Position numbers and translations under genes: made by a program. From an uncultured Polaribacter sp. (GTDB lineage Bacteria > Bacteroidota > Bacteroidia > Flavobacteriales > Flavobacteriaceae): 64,000 nt of DNA. The stretch is from contig NZ_CANMBY010000002.1 in assembly GCF_947496195.1 (NCBI RefSeq), forward strand, positions 434,001 to 498,000. The letters run 5' to 3'. Positions 42,845 to 52,753 of this stretch are shown here, piece after piece. How positions within the stretch are numbered: the first letter of the stretch is position 1; the number at the start of each line of letters is the position of its first letter. Below the pieces are notes generated by a model. The model was given only the letters and a program-made list of their open reading frames with translations, made no database searches and was not told the origin of the DNA.

Positions 42845-44436
42845 TACAATTCTAGTATTGTAAATTCTAACTCTAAAGGTTTTAAAACAGTTTTTAAAGT
42901 TTTTATAAAAGTGTTTCCATACTCTAAATAATATTCAGAAAAATTACGCTGACGTTCTTCTAAAGATTGATTTGGCAACAAACTATTTTGGAGTTTTGTG
43001 ATACGCTCTATCAAGTCATTTTGTCTTTTCTTTTCAGCTTTTAATAACCTTTTTTCTAAATTTTCTAAACCTTTTATTTGTTTTCTTTCTTGAGCATTTA
43101 CAGCATTTAAGAAAGTGACATCTGTTTTTGTGGCAACCTCTTTCAACTCTAAAAACTGCTTTTGTAAGAACTCTTTTTTGTCTTTGAAAGAGATTTCTAA
43201 ATCTGAATTTTCAATTACCTTTTTTGATAATAATTCATGTTGATTTAAAAATATTTCTTCTTTAGTAATATTTAAATTTGATAACTTTTTAGCCTGTTTT
43301 TCAGATAAAACCTGTACAGAGTTTCTTAATAATAAAATTGGAAAAGGAACTTCTACAGCATCAAAATAAGATTTTAACTCTAACCAATAAGCTTGCTCTC
43401 CTCCTCCACCAATATAACAGAGATTAGGTAAAATTACTTCTTGGTACAAAGGACGCATAATAACATTTGGTGAAAATGCTTTTGGATTATTTTTTAATTC
43501 TAAAAGAAGTTCTTCTTTAGTAAAAACTAATGCTGTGTTATTTATTTTATAAACGTCATCTTCAAAAACAATGCGTTCTCTAAAATCATCACCTAAATAA
43601 AAAAGGTTTATTTCTCTTGGATTAACTTGAATATTATAATTCTCTTCTAATCTAGCAATTGTATTAGTTACTTCTTTATAAGAAACTTGATTTTCTAATT
43701 CTTGTTTTACAAAAGGGGTAAATTGTTCTTTTAAAGAATTATCATCACCATCTATAATTACTAAACCATATTCAGTAAATAGCTCATTTGCAATAAAGCG
43801 AGTTGCATCTGCTAAATTATTATGTTGTAAATATCCTTTAGAAAATAATTCTTTTAAGTATTCTGCATTTTTAGAATTGCCTAAATGTTCTGTAAAAACA
43901 TTAAATACTTGTTCTAAACCTTCCGTAGAAAAACGACCTACTGCTCCTCCATCTTTTCTTTTCCAAAGTACTTTTTTACCATCAAAATTAAAATAGTTAA
44001 TTTCATCAAAATCATGATCTTCTGTAGCCATCCAATACACAGGTATAAACTGATTTTCTGGAAACTTCTCAGATAATTCTTCTGCTAAATTTATTGTAGA
44101 AATAATTTTATATAAGAAATATAGAGGACCTGTAAATAAATTAAGCTGATGACCTGTTGTAACGGTAAAGGTGTTTTGCTTTTTTAATAAATCTATATTT
44201 TCTTGAGTCTTATCAGAAATAGCAAATCCTTTATATTGATTTTGCAGAGTATCAGATAATACAATTCTATTTTGTAATCTAAATGATTTCTTTTTCTCTT
44301 CTATTTGATTGTAAAAACCTTTTGTATTAGGAAAATTATTGTAAAATGGTTTTAGTCTTGAATTTTCATCAAGATAATCTATCATCATATCAGAGAAAAA
44401 ACCTGTTTTTTTAAAAGGAATTTGTGTTACTTTCAT
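42844..44436 (-). CDS. bshC: Bacillithiol biosynthesis cysteine-adding enzyme
   Basis: 530 aa, the usual BshC length. N terminus MKVTQIPFKKTGFFSDMM, a Rossmann-type core (TVTTGHQLNLFTGPLYFLYK, YWMATEDHDFDEIN) and a C-terminal coiled coil (about 385-490). BshC adds cysteine to GlcN-malate in the last step of bacillithiol synthesis. bshA and bshB are not in this window. First gene of a two-gene unit with rlmF. Confidence 0.95.
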   Translation of the reverse strand: MKVTQIPFKKTGFFSDMMIDYLDENSRLKPFYNNFPNTKGFYNQIEEKKKSFRLQNRIVLSDTLQNQYKGFAISDKTQENIDLLKKQNTFTVTTGHQLNLFTGPLYFLYKIISTINLAEELSEKFPENQFIPVYWMATEDHDFDEINYFNFDGKKVLWKRKDGGAVGRFSTEGLEQVFNVFTEHLGNSKNAEYLKELFSKGYLQHNNLADATRFIANELFTEYGLVIIDGDDNSLKEQFTPFVKQELENQVSYKEVTNTIARLEENYNIQVNPREINLFYLGDDFRERIVFEDDVYKINNTALVFTKEELLLELKNNPKAFSPNVIMRPLYQEVILPNLCYIGGGGEQAYWLELKSYFDAVEVPFPILLLRNSVQVLSEKQAKKLSNLNITKEEIFLNQHELLSKKVIENSDLEISFKDKKEFLQKQFLELKEVATKTDVTFLNAVNAQERKQIKGLENLEKRLLKAEKKRQNDLIERITKLQNSLLPNQSLEERQRNFSEYYLEYGNTFIKTLKTVLKPLELEFTILEL

Positions 44437-44610
44437 AGATAAATAACACTTTTAAATTTACAATCTAATTCTATTTTAGAACTCATTAAGTAAGATTAAT
44501 TATTTGATAAAAATACAACTATTTTATAGCTTGGTAAAAACCTGAAATTACGCTAACAAATATTTAACACAATCAACAATTCAACTTTTTAAGGAATAGT
44601 AATAAATGCT

Positions 44611-44618
44611 TACTTTTG
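44611..44618 (+). promoter_or_regulatory. -7 box of the second M14 peptidase gene
   Basis: TACTTTTG matches TAnnTTTG, 21 bases before the ATG at 44640. No properly spaced TTG. Confidence 0.5.
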
Positions 44619-44639
44619 AGAAACTTCTAAATTAGTTAC

Positions 44640-47120
44640 ATGAAAATTAAGTTATTTATTCTTCTTGCTTTTGTTTCTTTAGGAAATTTATTAGCACAAA
44701 GCTTACAATCACCTTCAGAATATTTAGGTTACGAAATAGGTTCTCGTTTTACAAGACATCATAAAGTAGTTGAGTACTTTACATATGTTTCTAACACATT
44801 ATCTAATGTTAAATTAGAAAAATATGGTGAAACAAATGAGCATAGACCTTTGTATGTTACATACATTTCTTCTCAAGAAAATATTAATAACTTAGAAGCT
44901 ATCAGAAAAGCAAATCTTTCTCAAACTGGTATTTTAGAAGGAAATCAAGAAAACAAAAAAGCAATTGTTTGGCTAAGTTATAATGTTCATGGTAATGAAG
45001 CTTCAAGTACAGAAGCTTCAATGCTAACACTTTATGAATTGGTAACCACTAAAAAAGCTTGGTTAGAAAACACAGTAGTTATCATGGATCCTTGTATAAA
45101 TCCTGATGGAAGAGACAGATATGTGAATTGGTATAACCAAGTAAAAAGTACACCTTTTAATATTAGCCAAGATGCTAAAGAACATCATGAACCTTGGCCA
45201 GGAGGAAGACCAAATCATTATTTATTTGATTTAAACAGAGATTGGGCTTGGGCTACACAAGTTGAATCTCAACAACGTATTAAAATTTATAATAAATGGA
45301 TGCCACATATTCATGTAGACTTTCATGAACAAGGTATTAATAGTCCTTATTATTTTGCACCTGCTGCAGAACCTTTCCATGAAATTATTTCTGATTGGCA
45401 ACGTGATTTTCAAACACAAATTGGAAAAAACCATGCTAAATATTTTGATGCAGAAGGTTGGTTATATTTTACCAAAGAAAGCTTTGATTTACTATACCCA
45501 AGTTATGGTGATACTTACCCAACATTTATGGGAGCAATTGGAATGACATATGAACAAGCTGGACATGGAAGAGCTGGTTTAGGTATAAAAACTGATGAAG
45601 GAGAAGTACTTACTCTAGAAGACAGAGCAATTCATCATATGACAACAGGTTTGTCTACTGTAGAGATATCATCAAAAAATGCTGAACAATTAAATACTGA
45701 GTTTAAAAAGTTTTTTGAGAATGATGATTTAGAATACAAAAGTTTTGTTGTTAAAAATGATAATCAAGATAAAATAAACCGTTTAAAAGTTTTACTAGAC
45801 AAACACGAAATTAAATATGCAAGTGCTAAAGATGGATCTGTAAAAGGTTTTGTTTATTCAACTCAAGAAGAAAGTAAATTAGATGTAAATTCTAAAGATT
45901 TAGTGATTAACACGAATCAGCCAAAAGGTAAAATGGTTAAAGTTTTATTTGAACCAAAAGCTAAATTATCAGATTCTTTAACATATGATATTACTGCTTG
46001 GTCTATACCTTATGCTCATGGTTTTGAAGCAGTTGCTTCTAAAAATGAAGTAGCTTCAACTGAAAAAAATGAAAACTTTTCAATCGATAATAAAATTAAT
46101 ACTTCTGCTTACGCATACATTTCTAAATGGAACAGTTTAAATGACGCTACTTTTTTAGCTGAATTATTAAAAAATAATATTGTGCCTAGATTCTCTGAAA
46201 AACCATTTACTTTAAATGGAAATAATTTTGAAAGAGGAAGTCTTATCATATTAAGAAATGACAATAGAAATAAAAGTTTTGATGATACTTTAATTAAAAT
46301 TGCAGATAAAAATTTTAGACAACTTACATCAGTTTCTACTGGTTTTGTTGATAAAGGCTTAGATTTTGGATCATATTCAGTGAAACCAATTAATAAGCAA
46401 AAAGTTGCAGTACTTTCTGGAGAAGGAACAAATTCTTTAAGTTTTGGCGAGATTTGGCATTTCTTTGAAACTGAATTAAAATACCCACTTACTATTTTAG
46501 ATTCAGATTATTTTTCAAGAGTTGACTTTTCAAATTTTGATGTTATCATTTTACCAAATGGCTATTATAGTCGTGTGTTGAATAAATCTACTTTAGACAA
46601 ATTAAAAAGTTGGGTACAATCTGGTGGTACATTAATTGCTATAGATAATGCTTTACGAAGTTTTGCTGACAATAAAGAATTTGCTTTAAAAAGAAAAAAG
46701 TCTGAAAATGAGGATGAAAAAGAACCAAACTTAACTCCATACGCAAATTTAGAAAGAGAGAGCGCTGTTAATTTAATTGCTGGTGCAATATTTAAAAGTA
46801 AAGTAGATACTACTCATCCTTTAGGTTTTGGGTATCATAACGAATATTTTACCTTAAAAAGAAGTAGCTCTGCTTATGATTATTTAAATAGTGGGTATAA
46901 TGTTGCTTACTTACCATTAGAAACAACAAATGTTTCTGGTTTTGCTGGTAAAAATGTATTAGAAAAATTACCAGAAACTTTACTGTTTGGTGAAGAAAGA
47001 AAAGGTAGAGGAAGTATTGTTTATATGGTTGATAATCCTTTATTTAGGTCTTTTTGGGACAATGGAAAACTCTTTTTTGTGAATGCAGTTTTCTTACTAA
47101 ACTCAGATGTTTTAAAATAA
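44640..47120 (+). CDS. Secreted M14 family zinc carboxypeptidase (paralogue)
   Basis: 826 aa with signal peptide (cleavage near 'LLAQ'). Zinc motif in NVHGNEASS (His117, Glu120), substrate-site motif DPCINPDGRDRY, third-ligand region VDFHEQGINSPYYF and catalytic-Glu region GMTYEQAGHGRAG. The C-terminal portion again has a glutamine-amidotransferase-like fold (LSGEGTNSLSFGEIWHFFE). It is related end to end to the peptidase at 520-3009, but the two differ around the active site. Probably acts on peptides in the periplasm or outside the cell. Confidence 0.92.
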   Translation: MKIKLFILLAFVSLGNLLAQSLQSPSEYLGYEIGSRFTRHHKVVEYFTYVSNTLSNVKLEKYGETNEHRPLYVTYISSQENINNLEAIRKANLSQTGILEGNQENKKAIVWLSYNVHGNEASSTEASMLTLYELVTTKKAWLENTVVIMDPCINPDGRDRYVNWYNQVKSTPFNISQDAKEHHEPWPGGRPNHYLFDLNRDWAWATQVESQQRIKIYNKWMPHIHVDFHEQGINSPYYFAPAAEPFHEIISDWQRDFQTQIGKNHAKYFDAEGWLYFTKESFDLLYPSYGDTYPTFMGAIGMTYEQAGHGRAGLGIKTDEGEVLTLEDRAIHHMTTGLSTVEISSKNAEQLNTEFKKFFENDDLEYKSFVVKNDNQDKINRLKVLLDKHEIKYASAKDGSVKGFVYSTQEESKLDVNSKDLVINTNQPKGKMVKVLFEPKAKLSDSLTYDITAWSIPYAHGFEAVASKNEVASTEKNENFSIDNKINTSAYAYISKWNSLNDATFLAELLKNNIVPRFSEKPFTLNGNNFERGSLIILRNDNRNKSFDDTLIKIADKNFRQLTSVSTGFVDKGLDFGSYSVKPINKQKVAVLSGEGTNSLSFGEIWHFFETELKYPLTILDSDYFSRVDFSNFDVIILPNGYYSRVLNKSTLDKLKSWVQSGGTLIAIDNALRSFADNKEFALKRKKSENEDEKEPNLTPYANLERESAVNLIAGAIFKSKVDTTHPLGFGYHNEYFTLKRSSSAYDYLNSGYNVAYLPLETTNVSGFAGKNVLEKLPETLLFGEERKGRGSIVYMVDNPLFRSFWDNGKLFFVNAVFLLNSDVLK

Positions 47121-47122
47121 AA

Positions 47123-47151
47123 AAAATCCACTCAAAAATGAGTGGATTTTT
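47123..47151. terminator. Bidirectional intrinsic terminator
   Basis: An 11-bp stem AAAATCCACTC with GAGTGGATTTT around a 6-base loop, with T-tracts on both strands, between the convergent peptidase and barrel genes. Confidence 0.9.
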
Positions 47152-47168
47152 ATTTATGTTAAGTTTTT

Positions 47169-47636
47169 TTACCAAGCATAACCAAGTGATACACCTATAC
47201 CTATAGTTGTAGAATCTAATCCATTTAAATTATCTCCACCAGTTGCAAAGCCTAGTCCTGCAAACACATCAACTAAAAAACCACTATTCCATACCCATTG
47301 ATGACCAACTTCTCCTCCAAAAGAAAATACACTTGCTGAAGTATTAAAATCGTCTTCTAAAGATAAATAACCTAATGATGGTCCTGCATGCCAACCTTTT
47401 AAAGCTTCACCTCCAAAGTAAAATCGATATTCAGCACCTACACCAAAACCGCTAATACCAGAAACATCATAGTATAAACCAGATATTGTAGCAGATTGAC
47501 TATCACTTGTAGAAAATTCGTATCCAGCATTTGCTACACCAAAAGCTAAACCAACTGGATTTACTTTTACTGCACTAGATTGACCAAAAGCTGTTAAAGC
47601 TAAAAACATTGAGAAAATAAATACAATTTTTTTCAT
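47169..47636 (-). CDS. Small outer-membrane beta-barrel protein
   Basis: 155 aa. Signal peptide (cleavage near 'FGQ'), then about eight alternating amphipathic strands rich in Gly, Phe and Tyr, ending in an aromatic residue (GYAW) as expected for Bam recognition. The size fits an OmpA/OmpX-like 8-stranded barrel. No specific function can be assigned. Monocistronic between two terminators. Confidence 0.82.
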   Translation of the reverse strand: MKKIVFIFSMFLALTAFGQSSAVKVNPVGLAFGVANAGYEFSTSDSQSATISGLYYDVSGISGFGVGAEYRFYFGGEALKGWHAGPSLGYLSLEDDFNTSASVFSFGGEVGHQWVWNSGFLVDVFAGLGFATGGDNLNGLDSTTIGIGVSLGYAW

Positions 47637-47687
47637 TTTTAAAAAAGTTTAGTTAATATAAAACAATATTACAAAAAATTAATATCA

Positions 47688-47716
47688 TAAAAAAATACGT
47701 CAAAAGACGTATTTTT
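47688..47716 (-). terminator. Intrinsic terminator of rimO
   Basis: AAAAATACGTC pairs with GACGTATTTTT around a 4-base loop; the reverse strand continues in Ts. It lies 37 bases after the rimO stop. Confidence 0.9.
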
Positions 47717-47753
47717 AATAATTTTTTATATTTATTTTTACAGATATAACGAT

Positions 47754-49064
47754 TTAAACAGGAATTCCATATAAATCATAATCTCCTGCATCATAAATTT
47801 TAATATCTACAAATTCTCCTATTTTAACATAATGCTCTCTAGCATCTACAATAACATCATTATCTACATCAGGTGAATCATATTCAGTTCTTCCATAAAA
47901 ATAAGCACCATCTTTTCTATCAAATAAGCAACGAAATGTTTTACCAATTTTTTGTTGATTTAATTCCCATGAAATTTGAGATTGAATTTCCATAATTTCA
48001 TTAACTCGTCTAAACTTTACTTCTTCAGGTACATCATCTTCTAAAACATAAGCTCCAGTATTTTCTTCATGAGAATATTCAAAAGCTCCTAATCTTTCAA
48101 AACGCATTTCTTCTACCCAATCTTTTAATTCTTGAAACATTTCTTCTGTTTCTCCTGGATAACCAACTATTAAAGTAGTTCTAATAGCCATTTCAGGAAC
48201 AACTTCTCTAAATTTATGAATTAATGCAGTTGTTTTTTCATGAGTTGTACCTCTTTTCATCGATTTTAACAACTCAGTATTAATATGTTGTAATGGAATG
48301 TCTAAATAGTTACAAACCTTTGGCTCTCTTTTCATCACTTCTAAAACATCCATAGGAAAACCTGTAGGAAAAGCATAATGCAAACGAATCCATTCTATAC
48401 CATCAACTTTAACTAAGGCTTCTAATAACTCAGCTAAAGCTCTTTTTTTATAAATATCTAAACCATAATAAGTTAAATCTTGAGCTATAAGCATAATTTC
48501 TTTAATACCATTAGCTGCTAACTTTTCTGCTTCTGTAACAATATCTTCTATAGGTGTAGATCTATGTTTACCTCTCATTAAAGGAATTGCACAAAAAGAA
48601 CAAGGTCTATCACAACCTTCTGCAATTTTTAAATAAGCATAATGTTTAGGAGTAGTTGTTAAACGTTCTCCAATTAATTCGTGCTTATAATCTGCCTCTA
48701 AAACTTTTAATAAATTAGGTAAATCGTGTGTGCCAAAATATTGATCTACATTTGGTATTTCTTTTTCTAAATCTGGTTTATAACGTTCACTTAAACAACC
48801 TGATACAAAAACTTTATCAACTTCACCTGCTTCCTTTTTTTGTGCATAATGCAAAATAGTGTTTACAGATTCTTCTTTTGCTTTACCAATAAATCCACAT
48901 GTATTTATAACAACAATGTTTCCTTCATCATTTTCATCTTCATGTACAACGTTTTTTCCATTAGCTTTTAATTGCCCCATTAACACTTCACTGTCGTAAA
49001 TGTTTTTAGAGCAACCTAAAGTAACAACGTTTATCTTATTTTTTTTAATAGATTTTGTACGCAT
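47754..49064 (-). CDS. rimO: Ribosomal protein S12 methylthiotransferase
   Basis: 436-aa radical SAM methylthiotransferase. The N-terminal UPF0004 domain has VVTLGCSKNIYDSEVL and INTCGFIGKAKEES (cluster cysteines), the radical-SAM motif is CDRPCSFCAIP, and a C-terminal TRAM domain is present (about 370-436). The text GCSKN separates RimO from MiaB. It modifies Asp88 of S12 (E. coli numbering). Own promoter upstream. Confidence 0.95.
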   Translation of the reverse strand: MRTKSIKKNKINVVTLGCSKNIYDSEVLMGQLKANGKNVVHEDENDEGNIVVINTCGFIGKAKEESVNTILHYAQKKEAGEVDKVFVSGCLSERYKPDLEKEIPNVDQYFGTHDLPNLLKVLEADYKHELIGERLTTTPKHYAYLKIAEGCDRPCSFCAIPLMRGKHRSTPIEDIVTEAEKLAANGIKEIMLIAQDLTYYGLDIYKKRALAELLEALVKVDGIEWIRLHYAFPTGFPMDVLEVMKREPKVCNYLDIPLQHINTELLKSMKRGTTHEKTTALIHKFREVVPEMAIRTTLIVGYPGETEEMFQELKDWVEEMRFERLGAFEYSHEENTGAYVLEDDVPEEVKFRRVNEIMEIQSQISWELNQQKIGKTFRCLFDRKDGAYFYGRTEYDSPDVDNDVIVDAREHYVKIGEFVDIKIYDAGDYDLYGIPV

Positions 49065-49085
49065 ATGAGCTTATTTTAGCGAGTG

Positions 49086-49112
49086 CAAAAATAGTTGTTT
49101 TTTAATGAACAA
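49086..49112 (-). promoter_or_regulatory. Promoter of rimO
   Basis: Reverse strand TTG (49110-49112), 16 bases, then TATTTTTG (49086-49093). The spacing is slightly shorter than usual; the -7 box is a full match. Confidence 0.55.
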
Positions 49113-49120
49113 ATTAGAAT

Positions 49121-50767
49121 CTATTGATAGTTTTCAGGTAATTTTCTAACCTTAGTTAATTGCTCAAAAGCATATCCTAAAATAAGTAATTTACCTTCTG
49201 TTTTTGGTAACCCCACAAAGGTTAAACTTACAGGTTCACCAGATTCCTTATATCCCATAGGCACTGTTAAATTAGGATATTCTGCAACTGCAGAGTATGC
49301 AGAATGGTAATTATTAATGGATAAAATTGCATCTAAATTTTCTTCTTTTAATGCATTAAAATAAGATCTACCATTTTCTTTTAAAGTAACTTTAATTGAC
49401 TCTAATTGTTTTTTAGAAGTAGTATCTTTTACAATACCTTCGAATAATTGTTGACCATAAGGTGCTCTTAAAATAGAATCTTTTACATTAAAATCTATAA
49501 CATCTTTTACAGAGGTTACTGTTACGTTTTTATCTGCATCACTTTTTAAATAATGAGGTAAATCATATTTCATATCTATATTTAACAAGGTTAAAAAACC
49601 AGGTAAACCAACTCTTGGAGGATTTACCTCAACTATTGTAGCCCCAGCTTCTTTAATTTTATTTACATTACTGTTATAAATAGAATCTTGTAATAAATAA
49701 GTAAGTACACCTATTTTTTTACCTTTAAAACCATCTTCCATATCTCCAAAATCTTTATCAGGCATTTCAAAAGATTTGGGATCTTTATTATCTTCACCTA
49801 ACATTGCATTTAGAAAAATCCAACTATCTGTAACACTTTTAGTCATTGGACCAGGTGTGTCTAAAGTACCAGAAATTGGTACTATACCTGTTCTACTTAA
49901 CAATCCTGTTGTTGGTTTTAAACCTACTACAGAGTTTTGACTTGAAGGAGATGTTATAGAACCAGCTGTTTCTGTACCAACAGCAGCAACAGCATAATTT
50001 GCTGCAACAGCTGTTCCACTTGATGCACTTGAACCTCCTGTTTCAAATTTAGCTCTTCCATAAGGATTTAAAGATTGACCCCCTATTGCACTATAGCCAA
50101 GAGGACAACCAGAACAAAAGTAATATGCCCATTCACTTAAATTAGCTTTACCCAAAATTAAGGCTCCATTTTCTTTTAACTTTTTTACAATAAAAGCGTC
50201 TTCTGTATTTTTATTATTCTGTAAAGCTAAAGCACCTGCAGTAGTTGGCATGCCTTCTGTATTGATGTTGTCTTTTAACAGAATTGGCATTCCGTAAATT
50301 TCTACATCACTTAAAATACCCCATTTTCTATCTTTATCTCTTTGCTTTGCTTCTTCTAAAACATTTGGATTTAATGTAATAATAGCATTTAAAGATTTTG
50401 TACTATCGCTTTCAAATTTTCTAATTCTATACAAATAGAATAAAGTAAGTTTTTCATAACTTAATTTTCCTTCTTTTACATGACCTTGAATTGTAGGTAT
50501 ATTTTGCTCAATGATTAATGGCTTTAGGGATTGATACTCTTCTTCAGAAAAAGCTGATAAAGCTGCATTAAAAGGTTTAAAAACATCATTCATATCTAAT
50601 ACTTTAGATTGAAAAAGTTTAAACTTCATTCTTGGGTTTTCATGATTTTGCTGTGCTTCTAAAGCTGCAGTTTCATCATATTTATTAAAAACAACATCTG
50701 GTTGATTAGATTCTGAATTACAAGAAAGTAATATAATAGTGAATAAAAATAAGAGTAGATTTTTCAT
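49121..50767 (-). CDS. Amidase-signature family lipoprotein
   Basis: 548 aa with lipoprotein signal (Cys16 in LLSCNS). The amidase-signature catalytic triad is visible: Lys165 in ILLKDNINTEG, Ser246 in TGGSSASSG and nucleophile Ser270 in GTETAGSITSPSS. It hydrolyses an amide bond of unknown identity; the lipid anchor places it in the envelope, so it is not the GatA subunit of the amidotransferase. Between rimO and the orphan lipoprotein, transcribed like rimO, with 56 bases between them. Confidence 0.9.
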   Translation of the reverse strand: MKNLLLFLFTIILLSCNSESNQPDVVFNKYDETAALEAQQNHENPRMKFKLFQSKVLDMNDVFKPFNAALSAFSEEEYQSLKPLIIEQNIPTIQGHVKEGKLSYEKLTLFYLYRIRKFESDSTKSLNAIITLNPNVLEEAKQRDKDRKWGILSDVEIYGMPILLKDNINTEGMPTTAGALALQNNKNTEDAFIVKKLKENGALILGKANLSEWAYYFCSGCPLGYSAIGGQSLNPYGRAKFETGGSSASSGTAVAANYAVAAVGTETAGSITSPSSQNSVVGLKPTTGLLSRTGIVPISGTLDTPGPMTKSVTDSWIFLNAMLGEDNKDPKSFEMPDKDFGDMEDGFKGKKIGVLTYLLQDSIYNSNVNKIKEAGATIVEVNPPRVGLPGFLTLLNIDMKYDLPHYLKSDADKNVTVTSVKDVIDFNVKDSILRAPYGQQLFEGIVKDTTSKKQLESIKVTLKENGRSYFNALKEENLDAILSINNYHSAYSAVAEYPNLTVPMGYKESGEPVSLTFVGLPKTEGKLLILGYAFEQLTKVRKLPENYQ

Positions 50768-50887
50768 TTATTAAAATTTTATTAAAAATAAGACTAAATA
50801 TATAGTATATCAAATTTTGAAATATTATATTACTATATATCTTTATAAAAAATCTAAAATTATAAATTCGTTAGAAAAAAAATTAAT

Positions 50888-51412
50888 ATGAAGAAGTTAA
50901 TAATTTTATTAATAAGTATTATTTTTTTATCATGTTCATCCAGTAAAGAAATAAATATAAAAAAAATAAATCCTGAAAAAGTTCAAAAAAATATTTTCGA
51001 TTTTAGTGGTAAAATAGACAAAGAATCTCTAAGCTTTATTAAAGAGAATTATTTTTGGAACAATGAAAAAATTTTGATCATAAATTTTAGACAACCTAAA
51101 AGCTATTGTCATTTTAATAATTCTTTCATCAATAATGAAAGTATAAATTTTCGTAAAAGATTTTACAGTAAAATTAATACTAATGATTGCCTTATAATTA
51201 ATGTTCTTTCGAATAGAAAAAATATTAGAAAAAAACTAATGCAAAAAAAGTACTACATAGATAAAAACAAATACTTTTTAAATAATTTTTTTAATAGAAA
51301 AAGATCTTGTTTTGGAGTAATTGTAATTAATAAAACAGGTAATTATTACCAATATAATGGACATTATTCTGAGAAACAAGTAGCTAAATATATTTATGAG
51401 CTAAAAAAATAG
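50888..51412 (+). CDS. Hypothetical lipoprotein, very AT-rich
   Basis: 174 aa with a good lipoprotein signal (Cys16, FLSCSS) and a mature part rich in Lys, Asn, Ile and Phe. Two later cysteines (CHFNN, DCLII) might pair. No family recognised. It is the only forward-strand gene among reverse-strand translation genes (ftsY, amidase, rimO), and its base and residue composition is more AT-biased than its neighbours, so it may be a recent arrival. Confidence 0.7.
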   Translation: MKKLIILLISIIFLSCSSSKEINIKKINPEKVQKNIFDFSGKIDKESLSFIKENYFWNNEKILIINFRQPKSYCHFNNSFINNESINFRKRFYSKINTNDCLIINVLSNRKNIRKKLMQKKYYIDKNKYFLNNFFNRKRSCFGVIVINKTGNYYQYNGHYSEKQVAKYIYELKK

Positions 51413-51447
51413 TAAATGCTTTCTTAAAGTATAAATTCTTAAAAAAT

Positions 51448-52401
51448 CTACTTAAAAAAAGAATCTACAAATTCGTGTTTATTAAACACTTGCAAATCGT
51501 TTATACCTTCTCCTACTCCAATATATTTTACAGGTATTTGAAACTGGTCTGAAATACCAATAACAACTCCACCTTTTGCAGTACCATCTAATTTAGTTAC
51601 AGCTAAGCTAGTAACTTCTGTAGCTTTGGTAAATTGTTTAGCCTGCTCAAATGCATTTTGTCCAGTAGAACCATCTAAGACCAGTAAAACATCATGAGGT
51701 GCATCACTAACAACCTTTTGCATTACACGTTTAATTTTGGTAAGCTCATTCATTAAGTTTACTTTATTATGTAAACGTCCAGCAGTATCTATAATTACAA
51801 CATCTGCATTTTGAGCAACTGCAGATTTTAAAGTATCAAAAGCTACAGAAGCAGGATCAGAACCCATTTCTTGTCTAACAATTGGTACTTCTACTCTATC
51901 TGCCCATATTTGTAGTTGGTCTATTGCAGCAGCTCTAAATGTATCTGCAGCACCTAATACTACTTTTAAACCTTTCTTTTTAAATTGAGAAGCAAGTTTA
52001 CCAATAGTTGTTGTTTTACCAACTCCATTTACACCCACAACCATTAATACATAAGGCTTTTTATTTTCTGGAATACTAAAATCGGTATCATTACCCACAT
52101 TAGTTTCAGATAATAAGCCTGCAATTTCTTCTCTTAAAATAACATTAAGTTCTTCTGTACCAAGATATTTATCTCTAGCTACTCTTTCTTCAATTCTATC
52201 TATAACTTTAAGTGTTGTTGCAACACCAACATCAGAAGCCACTAAAACTTCTTCTAAATTATCTAAAACATCATCATCTACTTTAGATTTACCTGCAACA
52301 GCTTTAGAAAGTTTACCAAAAAAGCTTTCTTTAGACTTCTCTAGACCTTTATCTAAAGTTTCTTTTTTTTCTTTTGAAAAAATATTTTTAAAAAAACTCA
52401 T
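51448..52401 (-). CDS. ftsY: Signal recognition particle receptor FtsY
   Basis: 317 aa. SRP-GTPase NG domain: N-domain helices, the P-loop GVNGVGKTTTIGKLA, the insertion-box GAADTFRAAAIDQLQIWAD, DTAGRLHNK and TKLDGTAKGG. The acidic A domain of E. coli FtsY is reduced to a short lysine/glutamate-rich start, usual in this phylum. It docks the SRP-ribosome complex at the membrane; the SRP RNA is encoded at 63136-63229. Confidence 0.96.
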   Translation of the reverse strand: MSFFKNIFSKEKKETLDKGLEKSKESFFGKLSKAVAGKSKVDDDVLDNLEEVLVASDVGVATTLKVIDRIEERVARDKYLGTEELNVILREEIAGLLSETNVGNDTDFSIPENKKPYVLMVVGVNGVGKTTTIGKLASQFKKKGLKVVLGAADTFRAAAIDQLQIWADRVEVPIVRQEMGSDPASVAFDTLKSAVAQNADVVIIDTAGRLHNKVNLMNELTKIKRVMQKVVSDAPHDVLLVLDGSTGQNAFEQAKQFTKATEVTSLAVTKLDGTAKGGVVIGISDQFQIPVKYIGVGEGINDLQVFNKHEFVDSFFK

Positions 52402-52493
52402 ATTTACTTATTTACTATAACCTATTCTATAAAAAGTATGCCAACTCTTTATTTAAGTCATATTGTCATCAAAAGTACATAATTATAATGCAT

Positions 52494-52528
52494 AAAAAAA
52501 AGCTACTATCTAAAAAGAAAGTAGCTTT
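52494..52528 (-). terminator. Terminator after the rpmB-rpmG-DUF4295 cluster
   Basis: AAAGCTACT pairs with AGTAGCTTT, extended by TCT/AGA inside, with seven Ts on the reverse strand. It lies 22 bases beyond the DUF4295 stop and separates the cluster from ftsY. Confidence 0.85.
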
Positions 52529-52549
52529 ATAATATTGTTTGTGAAGAAA

Positions 52550-52702
52550 TTACTTTTTAGCTAAAAAGTCATTTACTTGAGTAGGATCCATAATAGCTTC
52601 AACAAATGTGTAAGCTCCTGTTTTTGGAGATTTTACCATTTTTATTGCTTTACTTAATCTTTTTGATCCTGTTTGTAACGATGCTACTGATTTCTTTGCC
52701 AT
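52550..52702 (-). CDS. DUF4295 protein, 50 aa
   Basis: A short reverse-strand gene (ATG at 52702, TAA at 52550-52552). It starts MAKKSVASLQTG, contains KMVKSPKTGAYTF and ends FLAKK. This basic 50-residue protein is the DUF4295 family, which in Bacteroidetes follows rpmG and precedes ftsY. A ribosome-associated role is suggested by size, charge and position but is not demonstrated here. Confidence 0.92.
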   Translation of the reverse strand: MAKKSVASLQTGSKRLSKAIKMVKSPKTGAYTFVEAIMDPTQVNDFLAKK

Positions 52703-52753
52703 TGTAAAATGCTTTATATCTATGTGCTCTATTCTGAGTTCTAGATAGTTTTA

